NCBI RefSeq assembly: GCF_900100925.1 | Contig: NZ_FNKO01000001.1 | Coordinates: 1,736,001-1,800,000, forward strand | Direction: 5' to 3' | DNA length: 64,000 bases | Source of the DNA: Actinopolyspora saharensis | Lineage (GTDB): Bacteria > Actinomycetota > Actinomycetes > Mycobacteriales > Pseudonocardiaceae | Shown: one piece after another, positions 10,067-17,649 of the stretch | Layout: each line of letters starts with the position of its first letter | Numbering within the stretch: position 1 is the first letter of the stretch | Translations under genes and position numbers: made by a program | Notes under the pieces: generated by a model | The model's input: the letters and a program-made list of their open reading frames with translations, nothing else | What the model was told of the DNA's origin: nothing | The model's database searches: none

Positions 10067-11569
10067 TCACGCGCCGCCGGAGAGCTTCTCGCGGAGAGCG
10101 GCCAGCTGCGCGTCGCTGGCCATGGCGCTCGGCTCCGGCTCCTCCTCAGCAGCGGGCTCCGTGGTGGAGGTGTAGTCGCCCTCCTGGGGCTCCTCCTCCC
10201 CTTCGCCCGCGGCCGCGGCAGCGGCGTCGGCCTCGGCGGCCTTGGCAACCTGGCGCATGTGGGCCTCGTAGCGCTCGAGGGCCTCGGCGTACTGCCGCTC
10301 CCACTCCTCGCGCTGGGCCTCGTAGCCTTCCTTCCACTCCTGGGTCTCCGGGTCGAAGCCCTCGGGGTAGATGTAGTTGCCCTCGTTGTCGTACTCGGCG
10401 GCCATGCCGTACTGGGTCGGGTCGAACTCCGAGTCCGGGGTGAAGCCCTCGTTGGCCTGCTTCAGCGACAGCGAGATGCGCCTGCGCTCCAGGTCGATGT
10501 CGATGACCTTGACCATGACCTCGTCACCGACCTGAGCGACCTGCTCCGGGATGTCCACGTGCCGCTCGGCCAGCTCGGAAATGTGCACCAGGCCCTCGAT
10601 CCCCTCGTCGACGCGGACGAAGGCACCGAACGGAACGAGCTTGGTGACCCGACCGGGCACGATCTGGCCGATCGCGTGGGTCCGGGCGAACTGGCGCCAG
10701 GGGTCCTCCTGGGTCGCCTTCAGGGACAACGAGACCCGCTCGCGGTCCATGTCCACGTCGAGCACCTCGACGGTGACTTCCTGGCCGACCTCGACGACCT
10801 CGCTCGGATGGTCGATGTGCTTCCAGGAAAGCTCCGAGACGTGCACCAGACCGTCGACCCCACCCAGATCGACGAACGCACCGAAGTTGACGATGGAGGA
10901 AACGACGCCCTTGCGGACCTGCCCCTTCTGCAGCTGGTTGAGGAACTCGCTGCGGACGGCGGACTGGGTCTGCTCCAGCCAGGCCCGGCGGGACAGAACG
11001 ACGTTGTTGCGGTTCTTGTCCAGCTCGATGATCTTGGCCTCGAGCTCGCGCCCGACGTAGGGCTGCAGGTCGCGAACACGCCGCATCTCAACCAGCGAAG
11101 CGGGCAGGAAGCCGCGCAGGCCGATGTCGAGGATGAGGCCGCCCTTGACGACCTCGATGACGGAGCCGCGCACGGGCTCGTCCTTCTCCTTGAGGTCCTC
11201 GATCGTCCCCCAGGCGCGTTCGTACTGCGCACGCTTCTTGGACAGGATGAGGCGGCCTTCCTTGTCCTCCTTCTGCAGGACAAGGGCTTCGACAAAGTCG
11301 CCGACGGCCACGACCTCGGCGGGATCGACATCGTGCTTGATGGACAGTTCCCTGGACGGGATAACGCCCTCGGTCTTGTAGCCGATGTCGAGCAGGACCT
11401 CGTCCTTGTCGACCTTGACGATAGTGCCCTCGACGATGTCGCCATCGTTGAAGTACTTGATGGTCTGGTCGACGGCGGCGAGGAAGTCCTCCTCCGTCCC
11501 GACGTCGTTCACTGCGACCTGCGGCTTGGTGGCGGCTGCAGTCGGGACGGTGGTGGTGTCGGTGGACAT
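10067..11569 (-). CDS. rpsA: 30S ribosomal protein S1
   Basis: 500 aa, starting MSTDTTTVPTAAATKPQVAV at ATG 11569. Four S1/OB RNA-binding repeats are visible: GDIVEGTIVKVDKDEVLLDI near residue 43, PVRGSVIEVVKGGLILDIGL, GQVRKGVVSSIVNFGAFVDL and GQIVPGRVTKLVPFGAFVRV. The tail is long, acidic and Ala/Glu-rich. This is the four-repeat actinobacterial form, shorter than the six-repeat S1 of E. coli. The 430 bp upstream hold its promoter region, and a strong terminator follows the stop. Confidence 0.97.
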   Translation of the reverse strand: MSTDTTTVPTAAATKPQVAVNDVGTEEDFLAAVDQTIKYFNDGDIVEGTIVKVDKDEVLLDIGYKTEGVIPSRELSIKHDVDPAEVVAVGDFVEALVLQKEDKEGRLILSKKRAQYERAWGTIEDLKEKDEPVRGSVIEVVKGGLILDIGLRGFLPASLVEMRRVRDLQPYVGRELEAKIIELDKNRNNVVLSRRAWLEQTQSAVRSEFLNQLQKGQVRKGVVSSIVNFGAFVDLGGVDGLVHVSELSWKHIDHPSEVVEVGQEVTVEVLDVDMDRERVSLSLKATQEDPWRQFARTHAIGQIVPGRVTKLVPFGAFVRVDEGIEGLVHISELAERHVDIPEQVAQVGDEVMVKVIDIDLERRRISLSLKQANEGFTPDSEFDPTQYGMAAEYDNEGNYIYPEGFDPETQEWKEGYEAQREEWERQYAEALERYEAHMRQVAKAAEADAAAAAAGEGEEEPQEGDYTSTTEPAAEEEPEPSAMASDAQLAALREKLSGGA

Positions 11570-12001
11570 CAGGTGGGTTGCTCCGGTACGGATAGGTAGG
11601 TTGTCGGGTCTAAGGTTCTCATGCACCCGGAGTGGTCCCGCACGGGACCCGCCCGTCACGACGCCGGAAGTCCGAGCGGCGTTCGGGGCCCTTGTCCCCG
11701 GCCGCTTTCCAGCCACCCGGGAGCCGCAACTCCCGGCGGGAAGCGGCACGGCCGGTGGCTTCCCGCGCGGTATTTTCCGGAGAATGACCACCCCGGGAAC
11801 CAGCCCCGGTGGGTGGACGGACCACGCGAAAACGGTGACCCCGGCACCGTGTTCGAACACGGGGCCCTGGCGGAGACATACTCCTGGTGCGAGCGATAGC
11901 GTACCCGCCCCGGCGATCGCGGAGCAAATCGCCCCACCGATTCCGCGATCCCCCCGCCGGACACCCACGAGAACACCACCCAGGACTCCACGGAGGCAAC
12001 A
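11570..12001. other. gene-free promoter region between rpsA and a methyltransferase
   Basis: About 430 bp between two divergent genes. No reading frame here looks coding. It should hold the rpsA promoter and 5' leader and the promoter of the methyltransferase gene. GGAGG just before 12002 is the ribosome-binding site of the latter. No riboswitch is recognised. Confidence 0.5.
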
Positions 12002-12931
12002 GTGACCGACCGCGTCACCACCGGATCCGACCAGGACGACGGGCGGAGGGCCGCGGCCTCCGCCGTCGTTCCCGAAGCGGGGCAGCAGGCTTCCGGCGGA
12101 GATCCGGAGCACACCACGGCCGAGCGCGTCCTCGGCACCATCGGAACGGCGAACCGGGCCGCGGGATCCGCCGAGTCCCGCTCGGCCAGCAAGCTGTGGT
12201 GGGACGCCGACGCCGATGACTACCAGGCCGAGCACGGCCCGTTCCTCGGGGACGAGGAATTCCTGTGGTGCCCGGAGCGCCTGCGCGAGCGGCAGGCGAA
12301 ACTGCTGGGCGAGGTCGAGGGAAAGCACGTCCTCGAGGTCGGCTGCGGGGCGGCCGCGTGCTCCCGCTGGCTGGCCTCCCGGGGAGCCCACCCCGTGGGG
12401 TTGGACATCTCCGAGGGCATGTTGCGCCACGCCGCGGCCGGCAACGAACGCTCCGGGCGGAGCGTTCCGCTGGTGCAGGGCAGCGCGGACATGCTTCCGT
12501 TCGCGGCCGAGTCCTTCGACACCGTCTGCTCCGCTTTCGGAGGCGTGCCCTTCGTCGCCGACTCGGGGCAGGTGATGCGCGAGGTCTCCCGAGTGCTGCG
12601 CCCGGGCGGGCTCTGGGTGTTCGCGGTCACCCACCCCATTCGCTGGGCGTTCCCGGACGATCCGGGCCCGGACGGCCTGACGGCCGTGCAGTCCTACTTC
12701 GATCGCAGTCCGTACGTCGAGATCAACGCCACCGGCAGGGCCACCTACGTCGAGCACCATCGCACGCTCGGCGACTACGTGAGCCAGATAACCTCGGCGG
12801 GCTTCCGACTGCTGGACCTGATCGAGCCGGAGTGGCCGGAGGACCACACCGAGGTGTGGGGCCAGTGGAGCCCGTTGCGCGGCAGAACGCTTCCGGGCAC
12901 CGTGATCTTCCGCTGCCTGCTTCCCGAGTAA
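12002..12931 (+). CDS. class I SAM-dependent methyltransferase
   Basis: 309 aa from GTG 12002, preceded by GGAGGCAACA. Residues 1-55 are probably disordered. The Methyltransf_11-type core follows: motif I VLEVGCGAAACSRWLASRG near 113-131, LDISEGMLRHA, and FDTVCSAFGGVPFVADS. The C-terminal half (HPIRWAFPDDPGPDGLTAVQ, SAGFRLLDLIEPEWPE) resembles small-molecule methyltransferases of actinobacteria. No substrate can be assigned. It lies divergent from rpsA and upstream of a GNAT gene on the same strand. Confidence 0.85.
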   Translation: MTDRVTTGSDQDDGRRAAASAVVPEAGQQASGGDPEHTTAERVLGTIGTANRAAGSAESRSASKLWWDADADDYQAEHGPFLGDEEFLWCPERLRERQAKLLGEVEGKHVLEVGCGAAACSRWLASRGAHPVGLDISEGMLRHAAAGNERSGRSVPLVQGSADMLPFAAESFDTVCSAFGGVPFVADSGQVMREVSRVLRPGGLWVFAVTHPIRWAFPDDPGPDGLTAVQSYFDRSPYVEINATGRATYVEHHRTLGDYVSQITSAGFRLLDLIEPEWPEDHTEVWGQWSPLRGRTLPGTVIFRCLLPE

Positions 12932-13043
12932 CCGGACAACAGCGGTACGCGACCGGCAACGACGGGGCGGGCGAACCAGCAGCACCGCGACCACCGCTCG
13001 CGTCCGCGCGAGCCGATACGAGCGAAGAGGCACCGGAAGCGCC

Positions 13044-14009
13044 GTGAACAACGCACAGGAATTGCTCGAGGCCCAGCAGCGGCGGTTCCGGCGGCTGGAT
13101 CCCGCCCTGCCCGCGGTCTACCCCCTGCCGCGCCACGGCGAACCGGTCCTGGCTCATCTGGACGCCGGGCGGACGGTCGCGGGGGTTTCCGCCCACGCGC
13201 ATCAGCCCCCCGGCACCCTGCCGAGTCTGTGGTCCACGGCTGACACCTACGAACTCTTCCCCCTGCTCGGCGAGCACCCACGTGCGGGCATGGACGTGCT
13301 GCTGCGCGCCTTCCGGGAGCAGCTCGCCACCCGCGCTGTTCCCGAGCGGGATTCCGCCTGCCTGGTCACCTGGCCCAGCCGGGACGTCTCGGCCACCCGG
13401 GCCCTGCTCGACCACGGTTTCACCCCGCTGACCTGCCTCGCGGTGCGGACACCGACTCCGGAAGTAGATACGAAACTGTCTGGTACCGTAAAGATGCGTC
13501 GGGCCGGACCGCCCGATTCGGACCGGGTCGTCGAACTGGCCATGGCCGAGCTCGAGTACGCCGCGCTGGTCGGGGGTTCCGTCCTTCGCCCCGACGCGGC
13601 CGGACTCAAGCGCAGTGCCGTCGAAGTCCGGTTGCGCACGCGGAGCACCCCCGGAAGCGCCAAGGTTCCGGGCGGCGCTCCGGTCTGGCTGGCCGAGCGG
13701 AACGAGATTCCGGTCGGACTCGCCGAGTGCGGCTGGGTCGACGCGAACAACCACCACAGTGGACACCGGATCGGCAGCGGACTCTGGGGCTACGTCAACT
13801 GCCTCTCCGTCCGCGAGGAGCACCGGGGCACCGGCATCGGTCGCGACCTGATGACGATGGCCCACAACGACTTCGCGGCGGCGGGAGCCGTGGGCAGCTT
13901 CCTGTACTACAACCCGGCCAACCCGGTGTCCCCGGTTTTCTGGCACCGCCAGGGCTACCGGCCGCTGTGGACGATATGGGAGATCAGACCGGCTACCGCA
14001 CTGCGCTGA
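13044..14009 (+). CDS. GNAT-family N-acetyltransferase, double-domain
   Basis: 321 aa from GTG 13044. The C-terminal half (about 150-318) is a canonical GNAT fold with the acetyl-CoA loop in SVREEHRGTGIGRDLM and the beta5 bulge SFLYYNPANPVSPVFWHRQGY. The N-terminal half looks like a degenerate GNAT-like domain without the pyrophosphate loop. Such two-domain acetyltransferases act on small amines or peptides; the substrate is unknown. It stands just upstream of an ABC-like ATPase/membrane protein pair on the same strand. Confidence 0.8.
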   Translation: MNNAQELLEAQQRRFRRLDPALPAVYPLPRHGEPVLAHLDAGRTVAGVSAHAHQPPGTLPSLWSTADTYELFPLLGEHPRAGMDVLLRAFREQLATRAVPERDSACLVTWPSRDVSATRALLDHGFTPLTCLAVRTPTPEVDTKLSGTVKMRRAGPPDSDRVVELAMAELEYAALVGGSVLRPDAAGLKRSAVEVRLRTRSTPGSAKVPGGAPVWLAERNEIPVGLAECGWVDANNHHSGHRIGSGLWGYVNCLSVREEHRGTGIGRDLMTMAHNDFAAAGAVGSFLYYNPANPVSPVFWHRQGYRPLWTIWEIRPATALR

Positions 14010-14057
14010 CACCTCGGGCGGCGGAGCCGGTCGCGACGCGAAAGGCAACGCCGAGCC

Positions 14058-14753
14058 GTGGAGATCGTCGCAACGGGAGTCGAGGTCGCCGGTCCGCACG
14101 GGCCGCTGCTCGAGCCCACCTCGCTGCACGTCCGTTCGGGAGAGCTGCTGCTCGTCGCGGGACCGCCCGGATCGGGGCGCACCGCACTGGCGCTGGCGTT
14201 GTCGGGACGCCTGCGCCCCGACAGCGGAACGGTCCTGCGCAACGGGCACGCTTCCCCCGTCCGACTGCGGCGGACCACAGCCGTGGTCGACTCCGCCGGA
14301 ATCACCGAGCCGGAAGGATCCGTCGAACTCTCCGAAGCGGTCGCCGAAGGGCTCGGTCTCGCCGGGAGACCGTTCGGCAGGCGAGCGGTGCACCGGTGGT
14401 TGTCCGAGCGCGGACTGCACCACTCGGCCCGGAAGCGTTTCGAACAGCTCGCACCGGAGCTCCGGACCCGGGTGCTGCTCGACCTCGCCCGCACCGCGCG
14501 CGGCACCGAAGCGCTGATCCTCGACTGCCCCGACCGCCACGGCGGTGACCCGCTGAGCTGGTACACCGCCGCACGCGAAACCGCCACCCACGGCTACGCG
14601 GTCGTGGCGCTGTGCGCACCGCAGACCGCGCGGGAACTAAACGTGCGCCCGATTCGCATCGGATCCGCTCGGGACTCGGGCACCGAGCAGCCCGTCTCCG
14701 AGCGCACCCACCCCACTCCCACCGCCGGAACTTCCCCCAGGACCGCACCATGA
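14058..14753 (+). CDS. divergent ABC-type ATP-binding protein paired with a YhgE-like membrane protein
   Basis: 231 aa from GTG 14058. The Walker A GPPGSGRT is clear at residues 35-42. The rest is degenerate: no LSGGQ signature is seen (QLAPELRTRVLLDLA occupies that place), and the Walker B reads ALILDCPD, with Cys where the catalytic Glu normally stands. Its stop overlaps the start of the membrane protein by 4 bp (ATGA at 14750), so the two are translationally coupled. ATP binding is plausible, but canonical hydrolysis-driven transport is doubtful. Confidence 0.7.
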   Translation: MEIVATGVEVAGPHGPLLEPTSLHVRSGELLLVAGPPGSGRTALALALSGRLRPDSGTVLRNGHASPVRLRRTTAVVDSAGITEPEGSVELSEAVAEGLGLAGRPFGRRAVHRWLSERGLHHSARKRFEQLAPELRTRVLLDLARTARGTEALILDCPDRHGGDPLSWYTAARETATHGYAVVALCAPQTARELNVRPIRIGSARDSGTEQPVSERTHPTPTAGTSPRTAP

Positions 14754-16813
14754 CCACTCTTCGCCTGGCCAGGACCGAACTACGCCGGCTGACCTCCGGC
14801 AAGCTGCCCAAGCTCGCTCTCGTGGCGGTCACCCTCGTCCCGCTGCTCTACGGAGCGATGTACATCTACGCGAACTGGGACCCCTACGGGGAGCTGGACT
14901 CCGTTCCCGCCGCCGTCGTGGTCGACGACGCGGGAGCCACCCGGGACGACGGGAGCAGGCTCACGGCGGGCGACACGGTCTACCAACGCCTGATCGACTC
15001 CGGGGACTTCGACTGGAACCGGGTGAGCCGCGAGCAGGCGACCAGCGGAGTCTCGGAGGGTCGCTACACCTTCGCTCTCGTGATCCCGCAGGGCTTCTCC
15101 GAAGCACTGCTCTCCCCCGGCGAGTTCGATCCGGAGCAGGCCCGGCTGCGGCTGGTCACCAACGACGCGAACAACTACTTGGCGGGAACGATCGCCGACC
15201 AGGTGGTCACCCGGGTTCGTCAGGGAGTCGCCGCCGACGCGGGAAGCGATGCCGCGCGGCAGCTGCTGCTCGGACTGAGCACCGTGCACGACCAGACGGT
15301 ACGGGCGGCCGACGGGGCCGGAGAGCTCGCGAACGGGGCCGGAGAACTGGACGAGGGGCTGGACAGCGCCAGCAGCGGTGCCGCGCGGCTCTCCCGGGGA
15401 GCGCACGAACTGCTCACCGGACAGCGCAGGTTGGCCGACGGCTCCGCCCAGCTCGCCGAGGGCGCCGGAGAGGTCGCCGACGGCAGCGACGAGCTCCACG
15501 GCGGACTGAACCGCCTGCGGGAGCGAACCGCCGAGCTTCCGGAGCGCAGCGACCGCCTCGCCGACGGCGCCGAACGCGTCGCCGAGGGCAACGCCGAGCT
15601 CGCCGAGAAGGCCACGAAGCTCGGGACCGTGTCGCAGCGCGTAGCCGACGGGCTGGACGGCGCCAAGAGCGACGTGGTCGAGAAACTGCGCGGGCTCGGG
15701 ATGCCGGAGCAGCAGATCGAGCGCGTCACCCGCTCGATCGACGAACTCGACCAGCCCGTGGACGAGGCCAACTCGAAGGTCCAGCAACGGGTGAACAAGA
15801 TCCGCAAGCTCTCGGACGGAGCGGAGCAGGTCGCCACGCACGCGCGGGAGCTCGCGAACAGGACCCCCGAACTGACCGACGGCATCGCGAAGCTGGACAC
15901 GGCCTCGGAAAAGCTCGCGAACGGCTCCGCCGAGGTCCGCTCCGGAGCCACCGAGCTGCGGGACAAGCAGCGGGAGGCGGTGTCCGGGGCCGAGCAGCTC
16001 ACCACCGGCGCCGACGAACTGGCCTCGGGCACCACCAGGCTGGCCAACGGATCGGACGAGCTGGCCAACGGCTCGCACGAGCTGGCCGACAAGCTCGACG
16101 ACGGAGCAGCCGACATCCCGGCCCCGGACGAGTCCACGCGCGAAGCCACGGCCGAGACCATCGGGAACCCGGTCGCCGTGGACGAGCGGGCGCAGACCGA
16201 GGCGGGAACCTACGGGGCCGGCCTGGCCCCCTACTTCATGGGATTGGCGCTGTGGATCGGCGGGTTCGTGCTGTTCCTGCTGATGCGTCCCCTCTCCAAC
16301 CGCGCGTTGGCCGCAGGCGTCGCACCGTGGCGCACCGCGCTCGGGGGCTGGTTGCCCGCCGCGATCGTGGGGACGGTCCAGGCCGTGCTGCTTTACCTGG
16401 TCGTGGTCTTCGGCGTCGGGGTCCAGCCCGCGCGCCCGTGGCTGACCCTGAGCTTCCTGGTACTGACCTCGCTCGCGTTCACCGGTGTGGTGCACTCGCT
16501 CAACGCCGCGTTCGGCCCGCGCGGGAAGTTCCTCGCCCTGGTGTTCCTGGTTCTGCAGCTCGTCACGGCCGGGGGAACCTTCCCCTGGCAGACCATTCCC
16601 GACGTGCTGCACCCGCTGCACCGGGTGCTGCCGCTGAGTCACGTGGTGGACGGGCTGCGGCACCTGATCTACGGCGGTGGCGCGGACAGCGCGGCCCGGG
16701 CGGCGCTGGTGCTCGCCTGCTACCTGGCCGGTGGGCTGCTGCTGAGCACGGTCGCCGCCATGCGGCAGCGGGTCTGGACTGCCTCCAGGCTCCGACCGGA
16801 ACTGGCACTCTGA
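14750..16813 (+). CDS. YhgE/Pip-type membrane protein (ABC-2 permease superfamily)
   Basis: 687 aa from ATG 14750. One N-terminal transmembrane helix (KLALVAVTLVPLLYGAMYIY) is followed by a roughly 470-residue extracytoplasmic region. That region is rich in heptad-like repeats of the type L-A-x-G-A-x-E-L and predicted to be long helices. A cluster of about five C-terminal helices follows (YFMGLALWIGGFVLFLLM onward). This is the YhgE/Pip architecture known from phage-infection proteins and from type VII-like secretion accessory proteins of Firmicutes. Here it is coupled to an ATPase-like partner. Cargo or role is unknown. Confidence 0.85.
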   Translation: MTTLRLARTELRRLTSGKLPKLALVAVTLVPLLYGAMYIYANWDPYGELDSVPAAVVVDDAGATRDDGSRLTAGDTVYQRLIDSGDFDWNRVSREQATSGVSEGRYTFALVIPQGFSEALLSPGEFDPEQARLRLVTNDANNYLAGTIADQVVTRVRQGVAADAGSDAARQLLLGLSTVHDQTVRAADGAGELANGAGELDEGLDSASSGAARLSRGAHELLTGQRRLADGSAQLAEGAGEVADGSDELHGGLNRLRERTAELPERSDRLADGAERVAEGNAELAEKATKLGTVSQRVADGLDGAKSDVVEKLRGLGMPEQQIERVTRSIDELDQPVDEANSKVQQRVNKIRKLSDGAEQVATHARELANRTPELTDGIAKLDTASEKLANGSAEVRSGATELRDKQREAVSGAEQLTTGADELASGTTRLANGSDELANGSHELADKLDDGAADIPAPDESTREATAETIGNPVAVDERAQTEAGTYGAGLAPYFMGLALWIGGFVLFLLMRPLSNRALAAGVAPWRTALGGWLPAAIVGTVQAVLLYLVVVFGVGVQPARPWLTLSFLVLTSLAFTGVVHSLNAAFGPRGKFLALVFLVLQLVTAGGTFPWQTIPDVLHPLHRVLPLSHVVDGLRHLIYGGGADSAARAALVLACYLAGGLLLSTVAAMRQRVWTASRLRPELAL

Positions 16814-16837
16814 CACCGCGACCGCCGCAGCGGACGA

Positions 16838-16880
16838 GAAGGGCCCGGAGTGGTTTGGCTTTCACCACTCCGGGCCCTTC
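16838..16880. terminator. bidirectional hairpin terminator
   Basis: Perfect 16-bp inverted repeat GAAGGGCCCGGAGTGG / CCACTCCGGGCCCTTC with an 11-nt loop containing TTT. It lies 25 bp after the YhgE-like stop and before the convergent VOC gene. Confidence 0.88.
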
Positions 16881-16963
16881 GAGCACGCACTGCACCGCAC
16901 GGATTCACACGCCGTAGCGAGGGGGCGAGAGCAGCCGCCCCGCCGTTCCGCGGGGCGGGCGAG

Positions 16964-17371
16964 TCACTCCCGCGCCGACTGCTCCTGCTCGTCGTAACGA
17001 GCGATCTCGATCAGGTTGCCGTCCGGATCACGCAGGTACAACGAGGTGATCTGACCGGTGCTGCCGGTCCGCACGACCGGACCGGCCTCGATGCGCACGT
17101 CGTTCGCCCTCAGGTGCTCCTGGACCTCGCTGAGCACGTTGCCGGTGACCAAGCACAGGTTCGCCGAGCCGGGAACCGGATGCGTCGCCGTGGGTTCCAC
17201 CAGCTCGCTGGCCGCGTGCAGTTTGATGGTCTGCTGACCGAAACGCACCGCGCGCCGCTCCCCCTGAAAGGTCACGGTCTCCATTCCGAGAATGTTCTCG
17301 TAGAAGTCCAGCGCACGATCGACATCGGCCACGGTGAGCACCAAATGGTCCAGTCTGTCGATGCTGATCAT
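16964..17371 (-). CDS. VOC (glyoxalase/bleomycin-resistance) family protein
   Basis: 135 aa. The ATG at 17371 is preceded by AGGAGGATC, so the longer frame reaching 17548 is rejected. It has one pair of beta-alpha-beta-beta-beta modules: IDRLDHLVLTVADVDRALDF at the start, with the first metal-ligand His, and SLYLRDPDGNLIEIARY at the end, with the Glu ligand. VOC members include dioxygenases, glyoxalases and fosfomycin-type thiol transferases; the class cannot be chosen from this sequence. It stands alone, downstream of polA on the same strand. Confidence 0.85.
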   Translation of the reverse strand: MISIDRLDHLVLTVADVDRALDFYENILGMETVTFQGERRAVRFGQQTIKLHAASELVEPTATHPVPGSANLCLVTGNVLSEVQEHLRANDVRIEAGPVVRTGSTGQITSLYLRDPDGNLIEIARYDEQEQSARE

Positions 17372-17581
17372 GATCCTCCTTCGCCGACGTCGGGCAACCC
17401 CCAACACCACGCGTCGACCATCCGCGGTTTCTCGTGTCGTGATACGCCAGTTCTCCGGCGGCTCGAATCCCCTGCTTGAGACGACGGAACACCCCGACGG
17501 AGCCTGCACCGCCGATGCACAACTGAATCCAGGGCAGCCTAACCGCATGACCCCTTCGGAGTGACAACCGGCTGCCCCGGT

Positions 17582-17616
17582 TCACCGGGTGTCGCCCCGG
17601 CGGAAGCACCCGGTGA
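17582..17616 (-). terminator. probable polA terminator hairpin
   Basis: Perfect 10-bp arms TCACCGGGTG / CACCCGGTGA with a 15-nt loop, beginning about 35 bp after the polA stop on the minus strand. No T tract follows. Confidence 0.55.
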
Positions 17617-17649
17617 GCAACCGTATGGCCTCACGACGCGGCGAAGGGG

